Notes: generated from the letters alone by a model not told the origin. DNA of 64,000 nucleotides from Fidelibacterota bacterium (GCA_021734325.1 JAIPJF010000020.1:1-64000), one strand, 5' to 3'; positions 44,132 to 54,400 are shown, numbered from the stretch's first letter. Program-made: numbers and translations.

Positions 44132-44147
44132 TTGGCATATAAATTGA
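44132..44147 (+). promoter_or_regulatory. Sigma-54-like promoter of the YCF48-repeat gene
   Basis: TTGGCATATAAATTGA has the -24 GG and -12 TTG at RpoN spacing and lies 98 nt before the ATG at 44246. It matches the giant-adhesin promoter (51338) at 13 of 16 positions, including both boxes. I found no convincing GTCA/TGAC palindrome within 200 bp upstream, unlike the other three. Confidence 0.5.
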
Positions 44148-44245
44148 TAAAATTCTAGTGCTTTGAATTGCATTGACAAGGGACTTCATTTTGGTTGCCG
44201 AGGCATACAAATGAAGTATTAACATATTTATAGAGGATTCAATTC

Positions 44246-46357
44246 ATGAAGAAAATTAGGCCGTTAATGCTGTTCCTGGTTCTAACTAGTACGACCCAAG
44301 CGCAGTGGTCTTGGCAAAACCCCTTACCACAGGGAGATTTTCTTAAATCCGTCCATTCCATCGATCAGAACACTGGCTGGGCCGTAGGCCAAACGGGGAG
44401 AATTCTGAAAACGATAAATGGAGGAGTAGACTGGACACTGCAAACAAGTGGAACGGAAAAGAATCTATTGTCAGTGTATTTCATCGACCAGAATATCGGC
44501 TACGCTGTGGGCTACAACGGAACAATATTGAAGACAAGCAATGGTGGAAGTGACTGGATATCTCAAATAAGCGGTACAGACTCTGAATTGTTATCAGTCC
44601 ATTTCATTGACCAGGACAGGGGCTGGGTAGTTGGCTGGTATGGTACAATTCTGAAGACGAGTAATGGGGGTAGCGATTGGATTTCTCAAACAAGCGGAAC
44701 AGGTGAAAACTTGGAAACTGTCCATTTCATCGATCAAAATATTGGATGGACTGCTGGCTGGAGCGGAACCATTCTCAAGACAACAAATGGTGGAGCAGAT
44801 TGGGCATCACAATTAACTGGTACGGGGAATGATTTGTACTCCATGTATTTTACTAGCCAAGACACTGGCTGGGCTGTTGGATACGAAAGCATACTCAAAA
44901 CAAGCAATGGTGGAACTGACTGGGTAATGCAAATGGGAGCTTGGGACAAAATATTTAAGTCGGTGCGTTTTCTTGATCAAAACCTGGGCTGGGTTGTGGG
45001 TTGGAATGGTACAGTATTAAAGACCACAAACGGAGGAACAGACTGGACAGCTCAAACCAGTAATACCAATTACAATCTAGTTTCTGTCTGTTTTACTGAC
45101 CAAAATAAAGGCTGGGTTGTGGGCGACTATGGGACAATTTTAAATACGACAAATGGGGGAACAAACTGGACAACAAATTCAAGTGGTCCAATCACCTGGT
45201 TGGAAGATGTCCATTTTGAAGATCCGGATTGCGGTTGGGCTGTTGGGCAATCGGGCACAATTTTAAATACGATCGATGGTGGGAAAACCTGGTTGACTCA
45301 GCCGACTGGTACAGATGTTTGGTTGCAGTCAGTCCACTTCGTTGATAAAAATACTGGCTGGGTCGTAGGAGATAGTGGTTCGATATTGCATACAAGCAAT
45401 GGCGGCGAAATCTGGTCAGTTCAATCAAGCGGAACAAATTTCAAATTAGAATCCGTTGATTTCAGAGACGAAAACACCGGTTGGGCTGTTGGCTGGAATG
45501 GTACAATATTAAATACAACCGATGGCGGGGCAAACTGGTATACTCAATCAAGCGGAACCATTAACTTGTTATGGGAGGTTCAGTTCATAGATCAGAATAT
45601 CGGTTGGGCTGTGGGACAATCAGGCACCATATTGAGTACCACGAATGGCGGAGCAAGCTGGATTGCCCAATCAAGTGGAACATCAAATCCTCTGTATTCG
45701 GTCCACTTTATAGATCAAAATAATGGTTGGGCTTCCGGAGGGGCTGGCGCTTACCCCTGGGCAGTCATTTTAAAGACCACAGATGGCGGTGCAAACTGGA
45801 CGTCTCAATCAAGCAGAGGTACAAGCAATTCGCTGCTTTCGATCTACTTCAGTGACGAAAATACCGGCTGGACTGTGGGCGAGTATGGTGTGATGCTAAG
45901 TACTTCGGATGGTGGAACAAACTGGACACCTCAGGCGAGAAGCACGGGCAATTCTTTAAAATCAGTTCACTTCATTGACCAAAATACCGGATGGACTGTG
46001 GGTATGAATGGAACCATATTAGCGACAACAAATGGCGGTGCTGTTTATGTTAAAGATGAGTATGAGCCTACACGTGCAATGGGTTTTCACCTGGCTCAAA
46101 ATTACCCAAATCCATTTAATCCTAGCACCACGGTCAGCTATGATCTGCCCACTTCCGCAGATGTAATACTCATAGTCTATGACATTAGTGGCAGGGCAAT
46201 TGCAGTTCTCGAGAATAGCTACCAACAGGCAGGTACATACTCGATCCGATGGAATGGCGCTAATGATTTGGGCAAATCAGTGAGCGCTGGAATATATTTC
46301 TGTAGGCTCCAGAGTGGTGATTTTAGTAAAACGATCAAGATGTTGTTGGTTAAATGA
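44246..46357 (+). CDS. YCF48-repeat secreted protein with T9SS sorting domain
   Basis: This 703-aa protein has a signal peptide (1-20, MKKIRPLMLFLVLTSTTQAQ), 14 tandem repeats of about 41 residues (roughly 30-600) and a type IX secretion type-A C-terminal domain (about 615-703: NYPNPFNPSTTVSYDL, VYDISGRAIAVL, GIYFCRLQSG, KMLLVK). Each repeat follows SVHFIDQNTGWAVG-GTILKTTNGG-W, the YCF48/BNR-like blade, so a beta-propeller or two stacked propellers are expected. The repeats are visible at DNA level with a period near 123 bp. It would be exported by Sec, passed through T9SS and anchored or released. Ligand unknown. Confidence 0.88.
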   Translation: MKKIRPLMLFLVLTSTTQAQWSWQNPLPQGDFLKSVHSIDQNTGWAVGQTGRILKTINGGVDWTLQTSGTEKNLLSVYFIDQNIGYAVGYNGTILKTSNGGSDWISQISGTDSELLSVHFIDQDRGWVVGWYGTILKTSNGGSDWISQTSGTGENLETVHFIDQNIGWTAGWSGTILKTTNGGADWASQLTGTGNDLYSMYFTSQDTGWAVGYESILKTSNGGTDWVMQMGAWDKIFKSVRFLDQNLGWVVGWNGTVLKTTNGGTDWTAQTSNTNYNLVSVCFTDQNKGWVVGDYGTILNTTNGGTNWTTNSSGPITWLEDVHFEDPDCGWAVGQSGTILNTIDGGKTWLTQPTGTDVWLQSVHFVDKNTGWVVGDSGSILHTSNGGEIWSVQSSGTNFKLESVDFRDENTGWAVGWNGTILNTTDGGANWYTQSSGTINLLWEVQFIDQNIGWAVGQSGTILSTTNGGASWIAQSSGTSNPLYSVHFIDQNNGWASGGAGAYPWAVILKTTDGGANWTSQSSRGTSNSLLSIYFSDENTGWTVGEYGVMLSTSDGGTNWTPQARSTGNSLKSVHFIDQNTGWTVGMNGTILATTNGGAVYVKDEYEPTRAMGFHLAQNYPNPFNPSTTVSYDLPTSADVILIVYDISGRAIAVLENSYQQAGTYSIRWNGANDLGKSVSAGIYFCRLQSGDFSKTIKMLLVK

Positions 46358-46434
46358 GAATCATTCAATCAGAAATCGCGCAATTACTGCGGGGGTATTT
46401 TTAGAATAAGAAGTGCACACAGATTCATGCATTC

Positions 46435-46470
46435 AAGCCCCTGACTTTAAAACTCAGGGGCTTTCATTTT
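46435..46470 (+). terminator. Rho-independent terminator after the YCF48 gene
   Basis: AAGCCCCTGA (46435-46444) and TCAGGGGCTT (46454-46463) form a perfect 10-bp stem with a 9-nt loop, followed by TCATTTTT. The rest of 46358-46633 holds no convincing gene. Confidence 0.8.
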
Positions 46471-46633
46471 TCAGAGGCGATGAGTTCGACATGGATTGCT
46501 CTCGAATGGACAGGGGACATTTCGAACCGAAAATGTTGAATCAAGATTCAATTAATATGGCTTTAGCATTTTACTTCGAACGAATCGGTTTACCTTATTC
46601 ATAATAAGCACCAATTTTTTTGAAGGCACATGC

Positions 46634-47914
46634 ATGCAGAAGTTAACAGGTACTCGATCGACATACTATATCCTCAGTCAGATCCTAATTCTAATTCTAA
46701 TCACTTTAAATGTGTCAGCGCAGAATTATTTCCCTAGTTCTTTCGATGAATCTGATAAATGTGGCCCCTACAATCCAACTCTAGCCCGTGCCTCCCTTTT
46801 GGACCTGGGTAATCACTGGGGGTATGGTTATGATAGCCTTCTTATTGATATGGAGCGATGGTCCTTGAGTCCATATGTCAGTATTGATTCCATTGGTTCA
46901 AGCGTCCAGGGAAGAGCCATATGGGAGCTTTCTATTACTGGTCCTGATTCAAATGCTCTGGGTGAAAAGAAGACGGTATATATCCATGCCCGTACTCATC
47001 CAAATGAAGTACAAGCATGGTGGGTCACTGATGAAATGATTAAGATTCTTTTATCTGAAACAGAATTTGCTCAGGAGCTGCGAAACTCACTCATTTTTCA
47101 TATCGTCCCCATGTACAACCCGGATGGTGTTGAACTGGAATATTATCGGCAAAATGCGAACGGAGTTGATCTGGAAAGCAATTGGTTCGCCCCTCGGCTT
47201 GAGCCAGAGGTCCAGGTGTTAAAATCCCGATTTGAGATGCTTATGAATTCCACATCTCCGATCACTATGGCACTCAATATGCATTCTTCAGTGGATGGGA
47301 GTCGATTCTTCGTTTGCCATGATTCCTCAGGGACTTCTTTTGAGTTTCTTTTGCAAGAGAGATATTTTATTGGCAGCGTTCGTGATGCATTCTCTCAGGG
47401 AATACAGCCCTGGGATTATATGTTGACCTGGATAGGTGGAAACCCGATGAAATATCCTGAATCCTGGTTCTGGCTAAACCACGCTGAGTCTGTCATGGCA
47501 TTAACTTATGAGGATATGAATAACGACTATGCAAGCGCATACGATACAACAGCTTATGCTATCCTGCAGGGCGTTCCAAGCTATCTGTTTCATTATGATA
47601 TCAGTGTAACGATCGATGCAGATTTAAATCGCCCTGATGAAATAACCCTTGAGCAGAATTACCCCAATCCCTTTAACCCAGCAACCACAATCCGTTATTC
47701 TATTCCAAGTTCTTCCTTAGTGACTTTGACCATTCTGGACTTGCAGGGCAGACAGGTCGCAACTTTGAAAAATAAGGCTCAGTCCGAGGGAGCCTATGAG
47801 GTTTATTGGAATGCTGAGGATGATTTGGGGCATGCGATCACTGCAGGAGTATATATTTGCTGCTTAAAGACTGATAATAAAATCGACACACAGAAAATGG
47901 TGTACTTAAAATAA
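46634..47914 (+). CDS. Secreted M14-family zinc carboxypeptidase with T9SS domain
   Basis: This 426-aa protein has a signal peptide (about 1-29), an M14 peptidase domain (about 45-320) and a T9SS type-A sorting domain (about 335-426: NYPNPFNPATTIRYSI). Zinc ligands are H122 and E125 (HPNE) and H217 (NMHSS); the general base is E293 (LTYED). The substrate-binding motif usually GVDLNRNW reads GVDLESNW (177-184), so the Asn-Arg pair that grips the substrate carboxylate is replaced by Glu-Ser. That may mean a different substrate. It is probably exported for peptide degradation at or outside the cell surface. Confidence 0.87.
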   Translation: MQKLTGTRSTYYILSQILILILITLNVSAQNYFPSSFDESDKCGPYNPTLARASLLDLGNHWGYGYDSLLIDMERWSLSPYVSIDSIGSSVQGRAIWELSITGPDSNALGEKKTVYIHARTHPNEVQAWWVTDEMIKILLSETEFAQELRNSLIFHIVPMYNPDGVELEYYRQNANGVDLESNWFAPRLEPEVQVLKSRFEMLMNSTSPITMALNMHSSVDGSRFFVCHDSSGTSFEFLLQERYFIGSVRDAFSQGIQPWDYMLTWIGGNPMKYPESWFWLNHAESVMALTYEDMNNDYASAYDTTAYAILQGVPSYLFHYDISVTIDADLNRPDEITLEQNYPNPFNPATTIRYSIPSSSLVTLTILDLQGRQVATLKNKAQSEGAYEVYWNAEDDLGHAITAGVYICCLKTDNKIDTQKMVYLK

Positions 47915-47945
47915 TTGGGACCAATGTTTCAAATGGAGATTCATT

Positions 47946-48707
47946 ATGTTTTCTAACCCGGTAATTGAAACACAGAAAAATCATGTGACAATCAGGCAGT
48001 TTAATGAGGAACCCATCGAAACAGAGATGCTGGAAGCCATTTTAGAGGCCGGTAGACGGGCCCCCACAAGTAGTAATATGCAAGCATATAGTGTTATAGT
48101 GATCAAAGATCCCCTCGTAAAGAAACGATTATCGATTCTCACAGGGGATCAAAAACATGTGGAAACCTGTCCGGTATTCCTGGCCTTTTGTGCTGACCTG
48201 AACCGATTGCAACAGACCTGTGAAATGCATGATGTTGAGATGACCAATAATCTGGAGACATTCATTATTTCAACCGTTGATGCGGCACTGGTAGGGATGT
48301 CAGTCCAAACTGGAGCGGAATCATTTGGTTTGGGTGCGGTTATGATCGGGGCGATGCGAAACAGTCCCCGTGAGGTCGCAGACCTGCTTGGTTTACCCAG
48401 GGGGGTCTATGTTGTCTATGGCATGTGTCTAGGCTGGCCTGAAAAATCGAGCATTCCTCCCCAAAAACCACGTTTGCCAAAAGAATTGGTTATACACCAT
48501 GAGAAGTATAGTACAAATGATGCAAGCGATCTCATTCATAACTATGATAAACTCCTGGTTAAGCATTATGAGGCTCTGGGGAGAAATTTAAACCCAGCAG
48601 CATGGTCTGGCGTCATTGCTAGAAATCTAGGTCGATCGATTCGGCCTGAGAATTTGGATCTTTTAGGTGAAATGGGTTTCGATATTTGTCGAAAGTCTGA
48701 ATATTGA
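47946..48707 (+). CDS. NfrA-like nitroreductase / FMN oxidoreductase
   Basis: This 253-aa protein belongs to the NADPH-dependent FMN oxidoreductases of the nitroreductase superfamily (NfrA/YcnD/Frp group). Signatures are TIRQFNEEPI (15-24), RRAPTSSNMQAYSVIVI, and AALVGMSVQTGAESFGLGAVMIGAMRN, with FMN-binding Arg/Ser residues near the N-terminus. It likely reduces quinones, nitro compounds or flavin at the expense of NADPH. No signal peptide, so it is cytoplasmic and functionally separate from its secreted neighbours. GGAGA precedes the ATG by nine bases. Confidence 0.9.
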   Translation: MFSNPVIETQKNHVTIRQFNEEPIETEMLEAILEAGRRAPTSSNMQAYSVIVIKDPLVKKRLSILTGDQKHVETCPVFLAFCADLNRLQQTCEMHDVEMTNNLETFIISTVDAALVGMSVQTGAESFGLGAVMIGAMRNSPREVADLLGLPRGVYVVYGMCLGWPEKSSIPPQKPRLPKELVIHHEKYSTNDASDLIHNYDKLLVKHYEALGRNLNPAAWSGVIARNLGRSIRPENLDLLGEMGFDICRKSEY

Positions 48708-48850
48708 CTTTATTAAAAGCATCTGGAGGCCAATTATGCTTGCAATTATTTAGCTAACCGAGGGTCGTTCAAAAAATTAGATTTGGAGTGCACTTCAAAG
48801 GTCACCATCAGGAGAAAACCTGTTCAGCGATTGGAAAACTGGATGATTCC

Positions 48851-49300
48851 ATGAATATTTCTTCATCACTTATCATCAGAAAGAAAATGAGGGGCTTTAC
48901 CCTTGTTGAAATAATCATTTCTATCACGCTGATGGCAATTATTGCATTGGGAACAGCCCAATATATGATATATGCTCGTTGGGACGTAGATCGAGCTATT
49001 CGCCGACAGCTGGCCTGGATAAATATGGCCTCGCGAATGGAGCAGGCTGTAGATTATGGATATTCTACAGTTGCAAGCAGCCTTCCGGAATCATCCAAAT
49101 CTGTAACAATCAGTGGTCTGCAGGCATACCGAACAACCATCGTGACAGCCATTGATGACCCCATTGATGGATATTACCCGACAGATTGGGACCAGCCTGA
49201 CTATTATAAAATTCAAATATATATCTCCTGGTTTACACCTGGAAATGTAAGTGACAGCCTAACCGCCTATCTATCTGATGAAACCAGTTGGGCATACTGA
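48851..49300 (+). CDS. Type IV minor-pilin-like protein (PilV/GspI-like)
   Basis: This 149-aa protein carries a class III prepilin signal: RKKMRG, cleavage before F, then FTLVEIIISITLMAIIALGT with Glu at +5. The leader is 15 residues from the ATG at 48851; the ATG at 48887 (MRGFTLVE) is also possible, while a frame reaching 48788 is unlikely. The soluble part is short, with an acidic beta-rich end. First of three consecutive pilin-like genes (48851-50796); the next starts on its stop (TGATG). These may prime pilus assembly or present an adhesin. Confidence 0.82.
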   Translation: MNISSSLIIRKKMRGFTLVEIIISITLMAIIALGTAQYMIYARWDVDRAIRRQLAWINMASRMEQAVDYGYSTVASSLPESSKSVTISGLQAYRTTIVTAIDDPIDGYYPTDWDQPDYYKIQIYISWFTPGNVSDSLTAYLSDETSWAY

Positions 49301-49800
49301 TGAACACAAGTCGATCAAGGGGAACCACATTACCGGAAATTATGATCGCCATGGTCATCGCCAGTATTGTTGCCATTGGATATGCATCGACGCTTATGTA
49401 CACACAGAATATGTATAATGATACTGTGATTCGCTCTCAAATAAGTCAGGACACCTATATTATTGACCAGTATATCCGGAAAAAACTGACCTTACAAATA
49501 GCTGACTCATTATCGATTTACGCGGATTCGACGGCTGAGAAAGCAGGTACAACATCGAGTTCCGGAACCATATTACGTTCAGTCCGTCCTGGCAGTACCG
49601 TTGACCATGTTGAGGTAATTTCTAATAAATTGGTCTGGGGAGTTGATTCTCTTCTCCACTATCCCATCGACTCAGAGGTCAGCAGTATTCTATTTACCAG
49701 AAGAAATGGATACAGCAAAACCATACTGGACATCTCATTGCAGTTGAGTGAAGGTACTGATAATCTTAGTCTGGATTGGATGATTAGCATAAGAAACTAA
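49300..49800 (+). CDS. Type IV minor-pilin-like protein (PilW-like)
   Basis: This 166-aa protein has prepilin leader MNTSRSRG, cleavage before T, then TTLPEIMIAMVIASIVAIGYAS with Glu at +5; Thr instead of Phe/Met at +1 is unusual but tolerated. The rest has the PilW pattern: a long helix followed by a beta-rich region with comparison-like strands. The ATG at 49300 overlaps the previous stop by one base. Together with its neighbours it resembles a pilV-pilW-pilX minor pilin set, far from pilB and pilC. Confidence 0.8.
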   Translation: MNTSRSRGTTLPEIMIAMVIASIVAIGYASTLMYTQNMYNDTVIRSQISQDTYIIDQYIRKKLTLQIADSLSIYADSTAEKAGTTSSSGTILRSVRPGSTVDHVEVISNKLVWGVDSLLHYPIDSEVSSILFTRRNGYSKTILDISLQLSEGTDNLSLDWMISIRN

Positions 49801-49875
49801 TACATCTATTATCAATAATAGCTTATGTTTACATGTATGTTGAGAAACAGTAATAAGGGGTTGAAAAGTTAATAA

Positions 49876-50796
49876 ATGTATATCGTAGCAATTATGATAA
49901 CTGCTGTTGTCTTCAGTATTACTGGTTTGGGGGTAATGAATCTTGCCTTGCTGGTAAATCTGGATACACAAGCCGCTGTTCAATTCTCGGAGAATCAGAT
50001 CGATCTGGAGTCAGAGGTCAACATCGCTCTCTGGCGACTGAATGCAGGAGATGACACACTTGGCACATACACAAGTGACAATTTTACCAGCACCTTCGAT
50101 TCTGCATCGCTAACGCTCACCCTGTCCATGGCTATTGATGGGGATACGAGTGGCTTTCAATTGCAATTAGAAGAAGATTATCATTTCACGCATGCTTTGG
50201 CTTCCCAGAATAATATCGACACATACAACTACACAATAAATGAGGAGCCTGATCATGAGGTCCGTGAAAAATTTGAATTTCTACCCATCGTTGATGAGGC
50301 TTATTGGCTATCGGTCGCAGACTCGATTTTCACGGACAACAGTAAGACTTTTCATGATTGGGATCTGATTGAAGGAATTTTGGTTTTTACCGGCAATGAT
50401 TTAAAATTTCAAGACATTGATGTTGAGAATACCACCATGGTTTTTACCGGTGATGGGGTCATGGATTTCACAAAAAGCAATACGCTAAAAGCCGCCTATA
50501 ATGATTCAACTATTTATCCGGCTCTTGTATTTACAGACAGTACCTCCTACTTTTTTATCAATGAATGGTTATCATTATATAAGGATCATATCGAAGGGGC
50601 AATATTTTCCTACGGAACTGTTGTGTTAAGAACTGGCGAACTCAGTGGCCCAGTTGTGGGAAATAACATCCTGGTATGGAAGAACATGAATTTTCTGGAT
50701 GATCAGTACCCTCAATACTACGGGTGGCCAGTTGGTTTTGGTGACTTTAAAGACTATGACTGGCCCAAACAAATTGTTCAATGGGAATCATTTTAA
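49876..50796 (+). CDS. PilX-like membrane-anchored pilus-associated protein
   Basis: This 306-aa protein begins with a hydrophobic helix (MYIVAIMITAVVFSITGLGVMNLALLV) like the N-terminus of PilX but lacks the basic leader and the +5 Glu. The in-frame DNA just upstream encodes MLRNSNKGLKS followed by two TAA codons (49837-49875), as if a prepilin leader had been cut off. The soluble part is acidic and beta-rich with VFTGND and VFTGDG motifs. It may be a working membrane protein from 49876 or a damaged pilin gene. Function beyond pilus association is unknown. Confidence 0.65.
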   Translation: MYIVAIMITAVVFSITGLGVMNLALLVNLDTQAAVQFSENQIDLESEVNIALWRLNAGDDTLGTYTSDNFTSTFDSASLTLTLSMAIDGDTSGFQLQLEEDYHFTHALASQNNIDTYNYTINEEPDHEVREKFEFLPIVDEAYWLSVADSIFTDNSKTFHDWDLIEGILVFTGNDLKFQDIDVENTTMVFTGDGVMDFTKSNTLKAAYNDSTIYPALVFTDSTSYFFINEWLSLYKDHIEGAIFSYGTVVLRTGELSGPVVGNNILVWKNMNFLDDQYPQYYGWPVGFGDFKDYDWPKQIVQWESF

Positions 50797-51337
50797 GCAC
50801 GCGCATATAATACAAAGTTTGACACCTGATATTTATCAAGGTTTATCAGTTTATCCACCTTCACACGACCCAGCACCACTTGCCCGGCGGGAAGTATCTA
50901 CAAGGGTAGATGATGAACCTAATCTAAATGAGCAATCCATGCAAATTTTGATGCAGAAGTTGTAAAATTCACGCAATTGAGTCTGAAGAGTTAAGAAAAT
51001 TATCTTTTGAGGTAGGGAGTCAATCCCGGAACTTCAGAAGTTCGAATTACTAGAGCCCACTCAACTGCCTGGTTTCGAAAACCTGTCTACTTACTCCCAA
51101 TGTCACATTAATGTGACGATGATTTGGATGAATTGACAGATTAATATTCTTCTGATTAAATCTCTCTGCTTCATTCTCGCGGGGATTGAGAGCATTGATT
51201 AAAATCAGGCATGTGAATGATACAAGTATGTTAATGTCATTTAAAATAATATATTAACATAGTGAAACGGGAAAAATATGGACCATATTCGAACGGAGAT
51301 TTGCGTCAAAGTCTGAAGCCCAAATCGAAAAATCAAT
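50797..51337. promoter_or_regulatory. Noncoding region with palindromes ahead of the giant adhesin
   Basis: I see no reliable gene. GAACTTC-A-GAAGTTC (51029-51043) is a perfect odd-centred palindrome. GTCACATTAATGTGAC (51102-51117) is a perfect 16-bp palindrome related to the elements at 333, 4881 and 59011. ATGTTAAT (51228-51235) and ATTAACAT (51253-51260) are inverted 8-bp arms. The 16-bp site lies 220 bp upstream of the predicted sigma-54 promoter, within enhancer range. Confidence 0.5.
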
Positions 51338-51353
51338 TTGGCATATATCTTGA
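51338..51353 (+). promoter_or_regulatory. Sigma-54-like promoter of the giant adhesin operon
   Basis: TTGGCATATATCTTGA has -24 GG and -12 TTG at RpoN spacing, 68 nt before the proposed TTG start at 51422. It belongs to the same 16-nt pattern as the sites at 225-209, 44132 and 59104. Confidence 0.55.
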
Positions 51354-51421
51354 CTCTTTTAACAATATGTGGTAATTATATAAGTCAGAATGCCGATAAG
51401 AGTAAACTGAATGGGGTCTGG

Positions 51422-54400
51422 TTGATACTGAGAAAAACAATTTGTGGTAGGAATCAGAATGCCCTGATGCTTTTGGTTCAGCTCGTTTTGTTCTTTTTAT
51501 CAGTTGTTCTGAATGCACAGCCCCTGGGTTACGAACATCGAAAACTGATTACCCTTAACAGCTCACAAATTAGTGGAACGATAGATCATGCCAATTTTCC
51601 GGTCATGATCAAGCTGCTTGATCCGGCATTGAAATCAACCAGCAATGGCGGCGGCGTTGTTAACCCCTCGGGTTATGATATTATTTTTACCCAGTCAGAT
51701 GGATCGACCTTGTTGACCCATGAGTTGCAGAACTATTCAGCGTCTACAGGGGCTCTCCTCTGCTGGGTGAAGATGCCCACGCTGTCTCCAAGTGCTGACA
51801 GTAGTATTTATCTGTACTATGGGAAGACCGGTGTCTATTCGAATCCATCAGATACAGCGACGTGGAATGACAAATATATTGGCGTCTGGCATTTGGAGGA
51901 TCTTACCGATGCCTCCTCGGCGACACACATCCTGACGGACCACAACACGGTTACCAATGCCTCGGGTTATCTAGGCTCTGCTCGTGAATTCAGTGGTGAT
52001 GGCGATGATCTGGAAGACATGGGTGGAGGAACTTATCTTGACAGTCTTAACAATTTAAGTGTCTCCATGTGGGTGAAGGCCAATGCTCTGAATACAGATA
52101 AGGGTCTGTTGTATGGAGGCGATCCTGACGGGGTTGATGCAAGAATCATGATACGACAGGATGCTGCAGGAGAAAAGGGTGGGGGTACAAATATTTACCG
52201 GACTTCGATGCTTACAGGGGTTAACAATAAGCAACGGCATGAATCAAGTGATGGCTCAGCAACAACTAACTGGCAATACCTCACCCTTACACGTACACCG
52301 GGCGATACAACACGTTTTTATATAGATGGAAGCTATGACAATTATTCCTGGGCGGTGCCAAAAACAGGGGCGACGAATAAGAACGATAAGTTGCTCATTG
52401 GAAAAGGATCCAAGGATGGCGCCACAAGTTCCTGGGATGGACTGATCGATGAAGTCCGTATTCTGAGCGATACCTTATCGGCGGCATGGATTGCGACAGA
52501 GTATGCCAATATGTCCTCACCTGCTACATTCCACACAGTATCTGCTGCCAATGAGTTGCCAACACTGACGGATATAGAGACGATTGCCCTGTCCTATCAG
52601 GCAAATGATCCAGCAACCATTATAAGCAATAGTATTATCTGTCATGATTATAGTGAGTTTAGATTGGACAGTGCCAAAATTCAGATCAGTAATAATTATT
52701 TCATCTCCGAAGACACTTTGATCTTTGCTTCACATTACGGTATTTCAGCCACCTGGAATGATGCAAGTGCGATATTAAAACTTACCGGTAATGCAAGTTT
52801 GGCTGATTATAGCCGGGCCCTTCATGAGGTCAAATACTATAACTCCAACTCCATACCTTCTGATTCAACACGTACGATTAGTTTTAGGGTCAGCGATGGT
52901 AATGGTTACAGCTCAGTCATTACTCGGGATATTACCATCGGAGCCACAAATAGTGCACCGACAATGGCCAATATGGAGGGAACAACCCTCGCTTATATTG
53001 ATGGAGATCCCGATACGATTATCACCAGCACACTATCGATCACAGATACGGATGATTTTTATCTGGATACTGCCTGGGTAAGCATTACGAGCAATTTTAT
53101 CAGTGGCGAGGACAAACTCATTTTTACGACTGCCTATGGAATTACCCCGACATGGAGTAGTGTTACAGGCGTATTATTGCTCACTGGGAGTGCATCCCTT
53201 GCAGATTATCAATCTGCTCTGCGAACTGTGACCTATGATAACCTGAACCCTGACCCGAACACTGGCACACGCGTCATTACATTTATGGTAAGTGACGGTG
53301 ATGCCCACAGTAATGCCCTTACGAGATCTCTGAGCGTCACATCTGTAAATGATCCACCTGTGCTGACAAACATGGAAAGTACAGGGATAATTTACAATAC
53401 CGGTGATGGTGCGATAGCCATTACCGACTCTGTAACAATCTTTGATGGGGATGATATAGAACTCGATAGTGCAACTGTGCAGATAAGCTCAAATTACTTT
53501 GTGAACGAAGACAGTCTGGGCTTTGTCCCTATATATGGGCTTACCGGATCCTGGTACAGAGGAGTGGGTAAGCTTGTCATCTCAGGTCTTAAATCGCTTA
53601 GCGCATATCAAACGGCAATTCGAACCATTATCTACGAGAACGTCGCAGCTTCACCCCACACACCAACACGAACGATCACGTTTATGGCTTATGATGCAGA
53701 TTCTCCAAGCACGGGAGTGACAAGGAATATTGCATCGGGCATTCCGGCAACCATATCGGATCTGGATTTGTGGCTGAATTCGAATTCAGGAGTGTATAGT
53801 GATGCGGCAGGAACCGTCGATGCTTTAAATGGAGATCAAGTAGAGGTCTGGAAAGATCAAAGTGGAAACGGAAGGGACTTTATTGCGGGGGTGAAAAACC
53901 CTGTGTGGCGGGAGAGTGTAGCCAGTCTAAATGGGGAAAGTTCTCTGGAATGGACGGTCGCAAATGCCACCATGAATGACGATGATGGAGAGAACTACAT
54001 CAATGGTCTTACGGAATTTACGTCTTTCTTCGTTGTAAAATCAGACCTGACATCAACCGACAAGGGGTTCTGGATCGTCGAAGCCGGGGGAAGGGGGGAT
54101 CGAATATTTTCGATTCGCTATGATGCTGTTGGCGACAACAGCGGTGAATTGAACGTGATCAAGGTGGCCGTTCTGGATGATATTGTAGCAAATGAGATGG
54201 AAAGCAGTACTGAAATGCAGGCGACAATGGCTCAGGTAGTTTGCCTGGACTGGAAGAGTGGAGAGGTTTGGGACCTCTATGTCGATGGCGTCCTAAACAA
54301 TGCATCATTTATTGGCACTCCACCAACGGGTAGCATATCTGGATCAGATAGGATTATCCTGGGTGAGGGGCCAAATGATGAATGGGACGGAATGATAGCA

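Noticed and set aside
44340-46050. Regularly spaced DNA repeats that could suggest a repeat array
   Set aside because: The period is about 123 bp, in frame with a protein repeat; no spacer/repeat alternation as in CRISPR and no cas genes.
46413-46604. 63-codon frame between the YCF48 and M14 genes
   Set aside because: It runs through an intrinsic terminator hairpin and has no family resemblance.
48721-48745. Possible sigma-54 site ahead of the minor pilin trio (AGGCCAATTATGCTTGCA)
   Set aside because: GG and GC elements are present, but the distance between them is two bases longer than RpoN allows.
50699-50965. Open frame overlapping the end of the PilX-like gene and running into the spacer
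   Set aside because: It starts inside the real gene in another frame, has no ribosome binding site near any later start and shows no recognisable domain; a frameshifted extension cannot be proved.
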